In this document: one piece after another, positions 35,353 through 44,862 of the stretch | Numbering within the stretch: the stretch's first letter is position 1 | Layout: each line of letters begins with the position of its first letter | The notes under the pieces: model-generated | The model's input: only the letters and a program-made list of their open reading frames with translations | The model's database searches: none | Told to the model about the DNA's origin: nothing | Made by a program: the position numbers and the translations under genes | Source: an uncultured Cellvibrio sp. | GTDB lineage: Bacteria; Pseudomonadota; Gammaproteobacteria; Pseudomonadales; Cellvibrionaceae | DNA length: 64,000 nt | Direction: 5' to 3' | NCBI GenBank assembly: GCA_946480695.1 | Contig: CAMLKG010000022.1 | Span: forward strand, 1-64,000

Positions 35353-36546
35353 ATGTTCAATCTCAACCGTTTTACCGGTGCGTTGCTGATGCTCGCCACC
35401 GCAATCTGCTTTACTACTATTGCCCAAGCCAAGCCTTACAAGGCCGCTGAAATCTACTCCAAGCAAACCTACAAATACGGCCGCTATGAAATGCGTATGC
35501 GCGTTGCCAAGGGCAGCGGAGTGCTTTCCACTTTCTTCACCTACAAAAATGGTTCCGAGCAGGCGGGTGTATTTTGGGAAGAAATTGATATCGAGATTTT
35601 TGGCAAGAACAACGCCACGCAATGGCAGAGCAATGTGATTATCGGTACCAATCGCCCCACTACCAAAACCGAAGGGGTGCACACCATGCCTTATTCGCTG
35701 GGCGACGGTTATAACACCTATGTGCTGGAGTGGACGCCCAGCTATATCGCCTGGTTTGTGAACGGCACCCAGGTACGCCGCATCAATGGTGGCCAGTTCG
35801 TCACCAGCCTGACCAGCCCGCAAGACCTGCGCTTTAACCTGTGGGCGGCCAACATTGCCGAATGGGTGGGAGCGTTTAACCCCAACATCCTACCGGTTTA
35901 CCAATTTATCAATTACATCGACTACAAACCCTGGAACTCGGCAACCAACAGCTTTGGTACCGGCTGGCGCGATGATTTCAACAGTTTTGATAGCAACCGC
36001 TGGAACAAAGCCAACTGGACATTTGGCGAAAACCTGGCGGATTTCGACCCGAATAATGTCGTGGTAAAAAATGGCATTCTGGTATTGGCACTTACCCGCG
36101 AAGGGCAAACCGGTTATACCGGCACCCCACCGGCGGATACCGGATCAAGCGGCGGCTCCTCGTCCAGCTCCACACCTGCGGCAAGCAGTATCCATATTGA
36201 AGCGGAAAGCTACAACGAAGTGGGCGGCAGCCTGACCGTGTCCGGCGGCGTGGTGGGCTATATCGATGCAGGCGAATGGTTCAAATATCGCAATGTGAGC
36301 ATTCCGCAAACCGGCACCTATCGAGTGGAATACCGGGTTGCCTCGGCCCTAACCACAGCGCAGTTTACCCTGGATCGCGACGGCGTTGGCCTGGGTACCA
36401 TTAGCGTACCCAATACCGGTGGCTGGGGTACCTTTCAAACTATCTCGCACAATATCTATTTAAATGCGGGCACACAGAACCTGGCGATCTATGCCAATAG
36501 CGGTGGTTTCAATATCGACTGGATCAAACTGACTAAAATTAACTAA
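35353..36546 (+). CDS. Circularly permuted GH16 lichenase (beta-1,3-1,4-glucanase) with CBM6
   Basis: A Sec signal peptide ends near AQA (residue 26). The GH16 catalytic motif EIDIE at residues 77-81 (nucleophile Glu77, Asp79, acid/base Glu81) is of the lichenase type. The strands that start a normal lichenase (the F-N-S-F/Y-x-S-x-x-W segment and the N-V-V-V-K-N-G-x-L strand) occur here at the C-terminal end of the catalytic domain (residues about 206-255). This is the circular permutation known from the Fibrobacter succinogenes lichenase. A Ser linker leads to a CBM6 (about 277-397, IHIEAESYNEVGG ... NIDWIKLTK). It is a secreted mixed-linkage glucanase. The gene next door is a paralogue. Confidence 0.92.
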   Translation: MFNLNRFTGALLMLATAICFTTIAQAKPYKAAEIYSKQTYKYGRYEMRMRVAKGSGVLSTFFTYKNGSEQAGVFWEEIDIEIFGKNNATQWQSNVIIGTNRPTTKTEGVHTMPYSLGDGYNTYVLEWTPSYIAWFVNGTQVRRINGGQFVTSLTSPQDLRFNLWAANIAEWVGAFNPNILPVYQFINYIDYKPWNSATNSFGTGWRDDFNSFDSNRWNKANWTFGENLADFDPNNVVVKNGILVLALTREGQTGYTGTPPADTGSSGGSSSSSTPAASSIHIEAESYNEVGGSLTVSGGVVGYIDAGEWFKYRNVSIPQTGTYRVEYRVASALTTAQFTLDRDGVGLGTISVPNTGGWGTFQTISHNIYLNAGTQNLAIYANSGGFNIDWIKLTKIN

Positions 36547-36559
36547 CCGTTTTACAGCC

Positions 36560-36603
36560 TTGGGGTTGGGGAAAGTGACTAGGGCCCCAGCCCCGTTTTT
36601 ATT
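36560..36603 (+). terminator. Terminator after the first GH16 gene
   Basis: GGGGTTGGGG pairs with CCCCAGCCCC (one G-T type pair) and is followed by GTTTTTATTTTT. It separates two paralogous genes only 89 bp apart, so the second gene needs read-through or its own promoter. Confidence 0.65.
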
Positions 36604-36635
36604 TTTGTATCAATCGAGTTAAAGAGGTAACAAGC

Positions 36636-37631
36636 ATGCGCAGCATTTCGATTCTCCTTTTGGCACTGTGTGCAAGCCTTGCTGCCAATGTCGCCACCGC
36701 CAAATCCTATAAAGGTGCGGAGATCTATTCAAACCAGAGCTATCTCTATGGTCGCTACGAAATGCGTATGCGTGTTGCCAAGGCGAGCGGCGTGCTATCA
36801 ACCTTCTTCACCTACAAAAATGGTTCGGAAGTTGGCAATACGTTCTGGGAAGAAATCGATATCGAAATTTTTGGTAAAAATAATGCTACCCAATGGCAAA
36901 GCAATGTGATCCTTGGCAGCTCGCGCCCCACTATCCACACCGAACAATTGCACACAGCGCCGCAATCCCTGGCCGATGCCTACCACACCTACGTATTGGA
37001 ATGGACGCCGGATTATGTAGCCTGGTTTGTGGACGGCGAGGAAGTGCGTCGCATCACTGGTACCAGTACCGTTACCAGCCTCACCAACGCGCAGAGTTTG
37101 CGTTTTAATCTCTGGTCATCAGAATCCGTTGAATGGGTCGGCGCCTGGGATGATTCGGTATTACCGGTCTATCAATTTATTAATTACATTGACTACAAAA
37201 GCTACAACGCCACGACCAAAAATTTTGAAGGCGGCTGGCGCGATGATTTTGATACGTTTGATACCGGCCGCTGGAGCAAAGCCACCTGGAGCTTTGATAT
37301 GAACCGCGTGGATTTTGCACCGGAAAATGCGCTGGTAAAAAACGGCATTCTGGTACTCGCACTCACCAAGGAAAACGCCATGGGCTATGCGGGTACACCG
37401 CCCGCTGATGAGCCAGTAAGCAGTTCCAGTGCAAGTTCTGTTGCGGTTTCCAGTTCAGTAGCAAGTTCAAATGCCACCAGCAGTGCAGTTGCCAGTAGCA
37501 CACCAGCATCATCGAAAGCCGCGAGCTCTACTGCAACAACGGGGAGCAATTCCGGGGGTGGAGGCGGTTCAGTTCCACTTTGGGGTTTATTGGCATTGGG
37601 CGGATTGTTGCTTGCCCGTTGCAGAAAATAA
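36636..37631 (+). CDS. Circularly permuted GH16 lichenase with C-terminal GlyGly-CTERM-like anchor
   Basis: This paralogue of the preceding gene has a signal peptide ending at TAK/S (about residue 23) and the catalytic motif EIDIE at residues 73-77. The same circular permutation is present: GWRDDFDTFDTGRWSKATWS at about 203-222, then the NALVKNGILVLALT strand. Instead of a CBM it carries a 40-residue Ser/Ala linker, a Gly run, one hydrophobic helix and a basic end (PLWGLLALGGLLLARCRK). That tail matches the GlyGly-CTERM pattern, which directs type II-secreted proteins to rhombosortase and the cell surface. So one copy is probably free and one surface-bound. Confidence 0.9.
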   Translation: MRSISILLLALCASLAANVATAKSYKGAEIYSNQSYLYGRYEMRMRVAKASGVLSTFFTYKNGSEVGNTFWEEIDIEIFGKNNATQWQSNVILGSSRPTIHTEQLHTAPQSLADAYHTYVLEWTPDYVAWFVDGEEVRRITGTSTVTSLTNAQSLRFNLWSSESVEWVGAWDDSVLPVYQFINYIDYKSYNATTKNFEGGWRDDFDTFDTGRWSKATWSFDMNRVDFAPENALVKNGILVLALTKENAMGYAGTPPADEPVSSSSASSVAVSSSVASSNATSSAVASSTPASSKAASSTATTGSNSGGGGGSVPLWGLLALGGLLLARCRK

Positions 37632-37706
37632 TCCCAGTGTCCCATGCGCCAGGTATGGGCATCTGTACTTGGCGATTTGTGTCTGTTGTTTCATCAAAAA
37701 AAAGGA

Positions 37707-38846
37707 TTACCCCTGCTTCTGCTTCCTGAAATCCGCTGCTGACATGCCGGTGTAGCGTTTAAAGAACCGGTGGAAAGACGATTTACTGTTAAATCCTGAC
37801 TCCAGCAAAATATCCAGTATCGTCATATCGGCAAAATTTTTATCCAGCAACATTTGCTTGGCTCTATTTACGCGATACTCATTCACAAACTCAAAAAAAT
37901 TGGTATTGAAATATTTATTGATGATGCTGGAAACCTCGCGATAATGAATGCCCACATGCTTGGCAAATTCTTCAATATTTAAATTCTGGGTCAAATACAA
38001 CTGCTGGTCTTCCATAGTGCGGCGAATTCTTTCGATAGCATCAGGCGCTATCTCCGCCACTGCGGCGATTTCCTTTGCAGCCGGTTTTTCTTTGGTAACC
38101 AGCAACTCATGGGCATATAACAAACTGTAAACAAAGAGCGCATTAACCAGTAAAAAGGTGATGTAATTATCGGCAATGCCAAACATATCTGCCAACTGGA
38201 TGCCCACCGATTGCCCCAGCACATGCACTACCAGCGACCAACTCCAGTTCAATGCAAATCCCAAAGTCAACAACAATAACCAGAGCGGCGCTTGCAGGCT
38301 AAAAGTGGAATAAAATTCCTTTAATTGCTGTTTATACCGGGAAACAACCCATACGGCTGCCAATGCGTAAATGACCGGCAGGGTTTTCAGGTAATGCCAG
38401 AAAAAATTGGTGAGACGCACCTGGGTTTCAGAATCGTTGGCAATTAAAAACCGCAGGCGATCAGAATCCAGGCCTGCTGCAATAACCAATGCAATTACCA
38501 CAAGCAGCATTAATCCATGCAGGGCATAATTCCAACGCCAACGAAATTGTGCACGGGTAATCGCCACCACATAAAAATACAAACACACACTTTTCCCTAC
38601 CACTGCGGTGGCCAGCAAACTCGATAACAGGATTTTTGCCGCCGCTGCATCGCTCTGGATGTAATCATTCCACAACAGCAGATTACACAGCGCCGTTAAA
38701 CCCACCCCCACAAAAAAACCGCTCAGCAACCAGGAAGCACTGGATTTTTGTTTGGATAACAACCACTGGAAAATGACCAGTAATGCACAGACTGCCAGGG
38801 TAAGGACGAGGATAAGGTCGTGGATATTGAAAATCGGGTTTTTCAT
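37707..38846 (-). CDS. AraC family regulator with N-terminal membrane domain
   Basis: Residues about 1-235 hold six to seven hydrophobic helices (first at about 10-27) and residues about 265-379 a two-HTH AraC domain (FAKHVGIHYREVSSIINKYF; SGFNSKSSFHRFFKRYTGMS). Regulators of this build sense an extracellular or membrane signal and bind DNA from the membrane. It converges on the GH16 genes, so control of glucan degradation is a reasonable guess. The tail ends at AADFRKQKQG. Confidence 0.88.
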   Translation of the reverse strand: MKNPIFNIHDLILVLTLAVCALLVIFQWLLSKQKSSASWLLSGFFVGVGLTALCNLLLWNDYIQSDAAAAKILLSSLLATAVVGKSVCLYFYVVAITRAQFRWRWNYALHGLMLLVVIALVIAAGLDSDRLRFLIANDSETQVRLTNFFWHYLKTLPVIYALAAVWVVSRYKQQLKEFYSTFSLQAPLWLLLLTLGFALNWSWSLVVHVLGQSVGIQLADMFGIADNYITFLLVNALFVYSLLYAHELLVTKEKPAAKEIAAVAEIAPDAIERIRRTMEDQQLYLTQNLNIEEFAKHVGIHYREVSSIINKYFNTNFFEFVNEYRVNRAKQMLLDKNFADMTILDILLESGFNSKSSFHRFFKRYTGMSAADFRKQKQG

Positions 38847-39028
38847 TATTTTGTTTCAACAGTCGCTTTTACAAAAATAGTCTATAAGCTTAATAGAAAT
38901 AAAGCTGCTGTCCACGTGAATCTGCACCGTAACCGGTAACAGTAATAGAGCGCTACTAAGGTTAATTTAACGAATCTCGAGGTGTTTTTGTCTTATCGGT
39001 TAATTTGGTTATGTGAAATGAACGGGTT

Positions 39029-40168
39029 TTAACAGGAAATATCCTGGGTTTTATTCCATGCAAGCGTTAATGCTTGCGCAGCTAATTTTATTTCTTCTCG
39101 TGTCGTTGATAAGCCCACCGATAACCTCACAGATCCCCGCGCTTGCTCAGCCGATGCGCCTATTGCTGCCAACACTCCACTCACTGCATCTCCATGGGAA
39201 TGACAGGCAGAGCCTACCGATGCAGCTACGCCTTTTGCGTTATCAAGAAGCGCACGGCCACTGACACCTGGGAACGAAATATTAAGCGTGTTAGGCAATC
39301 TAAATTCTGGATGGCCATTTAAACGAATGCCAGGAATTTCGACGCTCAGGAGTGAATGTAGCTCATCACGTATTTCCCTTAAAAAATGTTCGGCTTCCGG
39401 CATTCGATTCGCTGCCAGACGGGCCGCTTCACCCAGTGCCGCCACCGCAATGACATTCTCCGTTCCGGGACGCAGATTACGTTCATGACCGGCACCGTAC
39501 ATGATGGAATTTATCGGGGTGGCTTCACGCACGTAGAGCGCGCCTACACCTTTAGGAGCGTAAAACTTGTGGCCTGCGATTGTCAGTGCATCTACACCGA
39601 GTTCGTTCACATCAACCGCCACTTTTCCGATCGACTGCGCCGCATCCACATGCAACAACACGCCGTGCTTACGCGCTATCTGTGAAATACCTGCAATCGG
39701 TTGGATGGTTCCAATTTCATTATTGGAATGCATGATGCTAATTAAGGCAGTATCTGGACGAATACTTTCTGCCAATATTTCCAGATCAACTAATCCGTTA
39801 GCATCTACCGGTATTACAGTTAAATCCCAACCTTCCCGTTGCAATTGTAAACACGGTTGCATAACAGCGGGATGTTCAATCGCGCTTGTAATGATGTGCT
39901 TTTTATTATGACAGGCGCGCGCCATGCCCAGGATGGCGAGGTTGTTGGATTCCGTAGCACAGCCTGTAAAAATTATTTCGGACGGATTTGCAGAAATTAA
40001 GTGGGCAACATGCGCACGCGCTTGCTGAACTATCTGACTGGCGCGACGGCCATAGTCGTGGCTGGAGGATGGATTACCAAATTCAGTCAGGCATTGAGTG
40101 ATGACGTTAATCACTTCCGGTGCGATAGGTGTTGTTGCGTTGTAATCAAGGTAAATTGGCGTAGTCAT
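39029..40168 (-). CDS. Cysteine desulfurase (NifS/IscS family)
   Basis: This PLP enzyme releases sulfur (or selenium) from cysteine (or selenocysteine) as a bound persulfide. The 379-residue protein has the PLP Lys201 in TIAGHKFYAPKGVG, the RPGTENV loop and the catalytic Cys322 in VGSACHSHGDAVSG. It is smaller and more divergent than housekeeping IscS and is not in an isc or suf cluster. It is the last gene of a four-gene leftward operon (9-bp gap to the beta-barrel gene). Its placement suggests that sulfur mobilisation is linked to the exporter. Confidence 0.92.
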   Translation of the reverse strand: MTTPIYLDYNATTPIAPEVINVITQCLTEFGNPSSSHDYGRRASQIVQQARAHVAHLISANPSEIIFTGCATESNNLAILGMARACHNKKHIITSAIEHPAVMQPCLQLQREGWDLTVIPVDANGLVDLEILAESIRPDTALISIMHSNNEIGTIQPIAGISQIARKHGVLLHVDAAQSIGKVAVDVNELGVDALTIAGHKFYAPKGVGALYVREATPINSIMYGAGHERNLRPGTENVIAVAALGEAARLAANRMPEAEHFLREIRDELHSLLSVEIPGIRLNGHPEFRLPNTLNISFPGVSGRALLDNAKGVAASVGSACHSHGDAVSGVLAAIGASAEQARGSVRLSVGLSTTREEIKLAAQALTLAWNKTQDISC

Positions 40169-40177
40169 AAGGAACCT

Positions 40178-41410
40178 TTAATAAGCGAAACGCAGGGTCA
40201 GGTAAATATTGTCATTGCGATCAAATGCACCGAACATTCCCTGCGGGTTTCCAGAAAAAATATTGGTCCCGATTTCGCCCCAGAGATTATCGTTAAAGGC
40301 GTATCGCACTGTAGATTGTAAGAACCGGTCGCTATCGCTTAATCCCCAGTAGTTGAACAGATTAAACGTTAATGTCTGGTGGAGGAAAAATTGGGTGAAC
40401 CGCATTGTGGCGGCTCTGTTCCATTCGTTTTTTGCAATGGCAGTTGTTGGCAAGGTAGCGAGATAGCTTGAATAATTTTCCATGTGCTCAACATAAAACT
40501 GCACGCCCAGGGTAGCATCAGCCCAGACTTGACGGGAATACCCCGATAAGAGACGGCTTTGGCTGTTTTGGACAAATGGATGTGCACCCGCTGAGTCTTC
40601 CGGTGAATGGTAGTAACCCGCTTCAAGATTGAATACGCCGTTTTGTATCTGTCCCGTGGCGCTCGCGCCGTAAGTATTTAGTCGCGGATAGGACACCAAT
40701 GTGTTTGAATCATTGGACTGATAGGCAGGGCTACGCCAATAACTTCGGGATGCATACCCACTTACATCCCATCCTGAAAAATTGCGCGATACTTTTGCGG
40801 CGTACTCCAGTTCGTCCAGTTGATCATCCGGTGTTTGAAAAAAAATCGGCGACGGCATTTGCGGCATTTGTATGTCGAATCGCTGTGCCTCGGGCGCATG
40901 GTCTGCGTCAAATCGGGCGATCACCGTTTCAATCGTGGTTGCTCCCGGATACCAGTCAAATTTGATGGCATCCGTTGGGAGCTTGAGGAAATCCATCGGC
41001 ATTCCACCAAAATAGGCATTCCAGTCTTTTGCGAATATATCGTTGATAAACAACATATCGCCGGTGCCCCAGGTAATCATTTGGCGACCGGTGCGAATTT
41101 GGGTTGCATCGCCAGCCAAATCCCAATAAATCTCCCGTGCGTTCAAGTCGGTTTCATCAAACACGAAATCGTGAATTAATTCGATATTGGCAGTGAATGA
41201 ATGTCGACTATCTTGCAACGATTTCTCAGCTTTCACCTGACCACGTAATTCCGAAAATGGCACTTTGCAATCGGTGGTTGAGCATGGATTCGTGTCAGTG
41301 CGTGCTGCTGTGTGGTATTGCACCATGCCATTGATATCGGCATGCAATTGCATACTGCCTAACAAGAGCAAACCGCCCGACAAAAGCGTTGCGGTTTTTC
41401 TAAATAACAT
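40178..41410 (-). CDS. Outer-membrane beta-barrel protein, DUF1302-like
   Basis: A signal peptide ends near QLHA (residue 24). The rest is rich in alternating aromatic strands (for example GRQMITWGTGDMLFINDIFA and LRFAY at the C-terminus, which ends in an aromatic residue as barrels do). A pair of Cys near residues 42 and 47 could form a disulfide. Proteins of this sort are often encoded beside a LolA-like protein and an MMPL exporter, as here. The substrate is unknown. Confidence 0.75.
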   Translation of the reverse strand: MLFRKTATLLSGGLLLLGSMQLHADINGMVQYHTAARTDTNPCSTTDCKVPFSELRGQVKAEKSLQDSRHSFTANIELIHDFVFDETDLNAREIYWDLAGDATQIRTGRQMITWGTGDMLFINDIFAKDWNAYFGGMPMDFLKLPTDAIKFDWYPGATTIETVIARFDADHAPEAQRFDIQMPQMPSPIFFQTPDDQLDELEYAAKVSRNFSGWDVSGYASRSYWRSPAYQSNDSNTLVSYPRLNTYGASATGQIQNGVFNLEAGYYHSPEDSAGAHPFVQNSQSRLLSGYSRQVWADATLGVQFYVEHMENYSSYLATLPTTAIAKNEWNRAATMRFTQFFLHQTLTFNLFNYWGLSDSDRFLQSTVRYAFNDNLWGEIGTNIFSGNPQGMFGAFDRNDNIYLTLRFAY

Positions 41411-41413
41411 GGA

Positions 41414-42217
41414 TTACTTCACCCACTGCTGGGGTGGATTACGCAGATACCGTTCCGTAAAAATATCAGCCTCTAATCCAATGTTGTAAGCGATTTCGTT
41501 ATATACCACTTCAGTGCGATAACCCGTTTCCAGGTTTTTCATGGTGCGCGCCGTAATAGTCCAAACGTCGGCGACTTGCTCCACTTTCACTGCATTGAAT
41601 ACGCGTGATGGGCGGTTACGCAAATCAAAATATTCCTCGCTCAACGGCAGCCAACGTTCTTTGTCAATTAACGACACGCGACGACTGTAATCGATGGCTT
41701 TAACCGGTTTGCTTTCAATACGGTACACCGGCCGCCCTTCAAAAATTTCTTCACCCACCAATGTATGGCTTTCATCGGCCACTTCTCTACCGGATACGTC
41801 TTCGTAAGTGAAATCGGAACCGACAAACGATGAGCGTTTGTCGTCAGAGGCAATGCGCTTCACCAACTTGATGGCCGGCACAAAAATCCAGCGATCATCT
41901 TCTTTGCCTGGAAATTTTTGCACAAGGAACGCCGTGCCTTTCACATCAGTCGGGCGATGGAAATAGGTGTAATAACGTTGTTCACCACCCGCAAGGTTGA
42001 TCCGCAGCATGGTCATTTCACGCTCACGGATATCGCCTTTGGGATTAATCAATTTCATGCTGACTTTTGTACGCATGTCATTGCCCGCATAGTAAGTTGC
42101 ATCCAGCGATTGTTGGACAATTTGTGTGGGCTCTATTGCCATGCATATCGAGGGCATCAATACGGCACTGAGAACAAATAAGCTGCGTTGCGTCAGTGTT
42201 TTTACCAGGGAAATCAT
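41414..42217 (-). CDS. LolA-like outer-membrane lipoprotein-sorting protein
   Basis: The 267-residue protein has a signal peptide (cleavage near SICMA, residue 27) and a LolA-like half-barrel with the KFPGKEDDRWIFVPAIKLVK and DFTYEDVSGRE motifs typical of the family that accompanies MMPL exporters. It probably carries a hydrophobic ligand or lipoprotein across the periplasm between the exporter and the outer-membrane barrel. Its start overlaps the exporter stop (42214-42217). Confidence 0.8.
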   Translation of the reverse strand: MISLVKTLTQRSLFVLSAVLMPSICMAIEPTQIVQQSLDATYYAGNDMRTKVSMKLINPKGDIREREMTMLRINLAGGEQRYYTYFHRPTDVKGTAFLVQKFPGKEDDRWIFVPAIKLVKRIASDDKRSSFVGSDFTYEDVSGREVADESHTLVGEEIFEGRPVYRIESKPVKAIDYSRRVSLIDKERWLPLSEEYFDLRNRPSRVFNAVKVEQVADVWTITARTMKNLETGYRTEVVYNEIAYNIGLEADIFTERYLRNPPQQWVK

Positions 42218-44604
42218 GCGCGCTCTCCGACAGAGGATGTTGCAGAAACGGTTGACGTTGAATGGTCAGATATGGATGTAGTGAATAGCCAGCCTTGCAA
42301 TAACAAAATCAATGCGGGCAAATACAATAATGTAACTAATGCGCTGACGAGCATCATGCTGACAATGAATGCCCCCACAGTGATGTAAGGCGTAAGTGGG
42401 GCAAACATCATTACCGAAAAGGCAGCCGCAAAAAGAATGGCGTTGCGCATAATGCCTTTTCCGGGCCGTGCAGCGGTCCAGCGCAAATTGTCCGCCAGTG
42501 ATTCACCGGTCGTGGCGGCTTCCGCCATACGCTGACGCAAACGGCTGATGAAATGGATCGAGAAATCAACCGCCATGCCCAGCGACAAACATGACAAGAC
42601 CGAAATCGGCATATCAAAATCCTTACCTGAGAAACCAATCACGGCGTAGATCAGCATGATGGTAAACAGTAACGGGATATACCCGACAACTGCCCACTTG
42701 ATTGAACGGAAATTGATAGCGAGCAGAATAAATACCACCAGCAACGCCAGGACAAATCCTTTCAGCATGTCCCACAGCACTTCATCGTTCCACACCACAT
42801 TGAAGTAAGCAGTACCTGCGGGTTTGAATTCGAGGTCAATCGGATTTTCGCGTTGGTATTCTTCCACGGCATGGATGACATTGCGCATTGCACCGGCATC
42901 CCAGGTTTTTAATTGCAGCCAGATATTGGCCTGCTGGAAGGGATAGTCCACTAGGTTATCCAGGTCTGACTGTTTCGCCGACATGCCGAATAAAAACAGG
43001 TATTGGGCAATAGTGTCGGCGTCCGTGGGAATTACCTCATAATCCTGAGCATCTTCATGGAGTACACGGTTAATGCGTTTTACGTAATCGACAATCGAAA
43101 ACGTTTTTCCGACTTCAGGCATGGATTCCAGATGCCGTTGCAAACCATCAATGTATTGCAGGGTTTCCGGTGCTTTTATGCCATCGGCATTTGGTGCAAT
43201 GGCAATGATGTATCCAGGCGCGGTGCCACCGAGTGATTCATTGATCTTCTCATCGGCGATGCGTACTTCACTGTTGTGGGTAAACCATTTCACCAGGTTG
43301 TTGTTGATCGTTATCTGCGTAATACCGACTACAGAAACAGCGGTCAGTAATAGGCCCAGCATGACAATTTTTTTCGGATGGGTGACCGCCACATCCGCCA
43401 GAGTTTGCAACCAGCTTTTTTTGGATTGCTGTTGTTGCGTTTCACGTGCGACGGCGGCAAGGATTTTTTTCTCATTGATTGACATCAGTAACGCAGGGAT
43501 AAGCGTGAAGCTGAGGAGACGCAGCAGCAAGGTGCCAAAGACAATGACGCCGCCAAATACTTTAACGGGAATAATTTCCATGAAAAGCAATACGGCAAAT
43601 CCGGCGGCGGTTGCCAGGGCGGTATAACGCACCGGGCGGCTGACCGCGGCCATGGTCTCGTGGATGGCTTGTTGTTTATTGCCGCCCTGGCGGAAGCGGT
43701 GATAAAACTCGTTAAAAATATGGATGCTGTCCGTTGCAATGGCCATTAAAAATACCGGTGCCATGGAACTCATAATGTGTACCGGAAACCCCAGCCCGAT
43801 CAGTAATCCCATACTGCAAATGATGCTGGCCATGGCCACCGCCATCATCGACATCGCAAGGGACAAACTGCCGAACATCCACAGGATGGCAATAAACATA
43901 ATCATGCCTGCGATAGGCGCAAATAAACCCATCATGGTGAACATGTCGGCACCGAAGGTATCCCGGACAACCGGGTCCCCGGCCACATAAAAATCATCCC
44001 CTTCACCCTGGGTTGCAACGATGCTGCGAATCTTGTCCGCGACCTGCTTGCCATTGGCACCCTCCTCCAGCGGGACATAGAGCGCGGCCATGGTCTCGTC
44101 AGTGGAAATTATCCGGTCCGCAAATAGCGGGTTGCCAATCAACTTGGCCCGGAACGCGGACAACGCCTCGGGTGTATCCGGGGCCTCGGCCATTAGCGGG
44201 GCGATATCCAAGCCGTCCCCGTCCGCACTGATATGGTCGATGGTGTTAAAGCTCACCAGGTCACGGGCGGCAACGCCGTCAATGGCGAGGATCTGTTCGG
44301 TAAGGGTATGGATTTTCTTGAGGGTGCCGGTATTGATCACACCTTTATCGTTGTGGATCGCCACCAGGATAGTGTCTTCATACAACCGGAATGTCTGTTC
44401 AATCCCATCATTCCAGACCCGCACGGGGGAGTCCGGGGGCAGCATATTTTTCGGGTTGGTATCCAGTGTAATCCTGGGGAACTGGGTACAGAAAATCGCG
44501 GTGATCAATAAGGTTGCGACAAAAATCCACCGGGGATGGCGGGTCGCGAATTCCACTAGGGTGTGTTTACGCATATCGGCAAGGAATCCTTTTAAACCAC
44601 CCAT
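42214..44604 (-). CDS. RND superfamily exporter, MMPL type
   Basis: The 796-residue protein has a membrane helix near residue 28, a periplasmic domain, five or six helices (about 220-375), a cytoplasmic link, a second periplasmic domain and a second helical block (about 620-775). This is the duplicated MMPL topology. The repeated S-M-A-P-V-F-L-M-A-I-A-T-D-S and LSLGMAVDFSIHFISR segments carry the Asp/Ser of the proton path. Such exporters (HpnN-like) move lipids or hydrophobic molecules to the periplasm. A downstream ATG at 44574 is an alternative start. It is the first gene of a four-gene operon. Confidence 0.85.
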   Translation of the reverse strand: MGGLKGFLADMRKHTLVEFATRHPRWIFVATLLITAIFCTQFPRITLDTNPKNMLPPDSPVRVWNDGIEQTFRLYEDTILVAIHNDKGVINTGTLKKIHTLTEQILAIDGVAARDLVSFNTIDHISADGDGLDIAPLMAEAPDTPEALSAFRAKLIGNPLFADRIISTDETMAALYVPLEEGANGKQVADKIRSIVATQGEGDDFYVAGDPVVRDTFGADMFTMMGLFAPIAGMIMFIAILWMFGSLSLAMSMMAVAMASIICSMGLLIGLGFPVHIMSSMAPVFLMAIATDSIHIFNEFYHRFRQGGNKQQAIHETMAAVSRPVRYTALATAAGFAVLLFMEIIPVKVFGGVIVFGTLLLRLLSFTLIPALLMSINEKKILAAVARETQQQQSKKSWLQTLADVAVTHPKKIVMLGLLLTAVSVVGITQITINNNLVKWFTHNSEVRIADEKINESLGGTAPGYIIAIAPNADGIKAPETLQYIDGLQRHLESMPEVGKTFSIVDYVKRINRVLHEDAQDYEVIPTDADTIAQYLFLFGMSAKQSDLDNLVDYPFQQANIWLQLKTWDAGAMRNVIHAVEEYQRENPIDLEFKPAGTAYFNVVWNDEVLWDMLKGFVLALLVVFILLAINFRSIKWAVVGYIPLLFTIMLIYAVIGFSGKDFDMPISVLSCLSLGMAVDFSIHFISRLRQRMAEAATTGESLADNLRWTAARPGKGIMRNAILFAAAFSVMMFAPLTPYITVGAFIVSMMLVSALVTLLYLPALILLLQGWLFTTSISDHSTSTVSATSSVGERA

Positions 44605-44645
44605 GCTTATTCAATATTTGGCACGAATGGTATATCTATTAAATA

Positions 44646-44670
44646 TTCAATTATTTAATTGAATGCTTGA
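44646..44670. promoter_or_regulatory. Candidate ArsR-type operator A (exporter operon)
   Basis: TTCAATTATTTAATTGAA is a palindrome followed by TGCTTGA. Read on the minus strand it begins TCAAGCATTCAATTAAATAA. The same TCAAGC(A/G)(A/T)TCA block recurs at 44832 and 46037. It lies 42-66 bases before the exporter start. Confidence 0.6.
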
Positions 44671-44831
44671 CTAGAATATCCGCTTCACCTAGATTGTCAA
44701 GGAACGGGCTTCTGCGCTGAACCGCCAGCGATGGTCAGGGGCGCTTTTTTATTGGCAACAATGCCATTTTTAGGTGAACTTGCGCTTGGGCGGTAGATAG
44801 CTATTTGAGGATTGACGCATGGAATCTATAA

Positions 44832-44855
44832 TTCAAGCGATCAATTGATAAATGG
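44832..44855. promoter_or_regulatory. Candidate ArsR-type operator B (regulator gene), with TATAAT
   Basis: TTCAAGCGATCAATTGAT lies just downstream of a TATAAT (44827-44832) and 31 bases before the regulator start. It shares 11 of 12 bases with the left arm of operator C. A protein bound here would block its own promoter. Confidence 0.6.
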
Positions 44856-44862
44856 AAAATCT

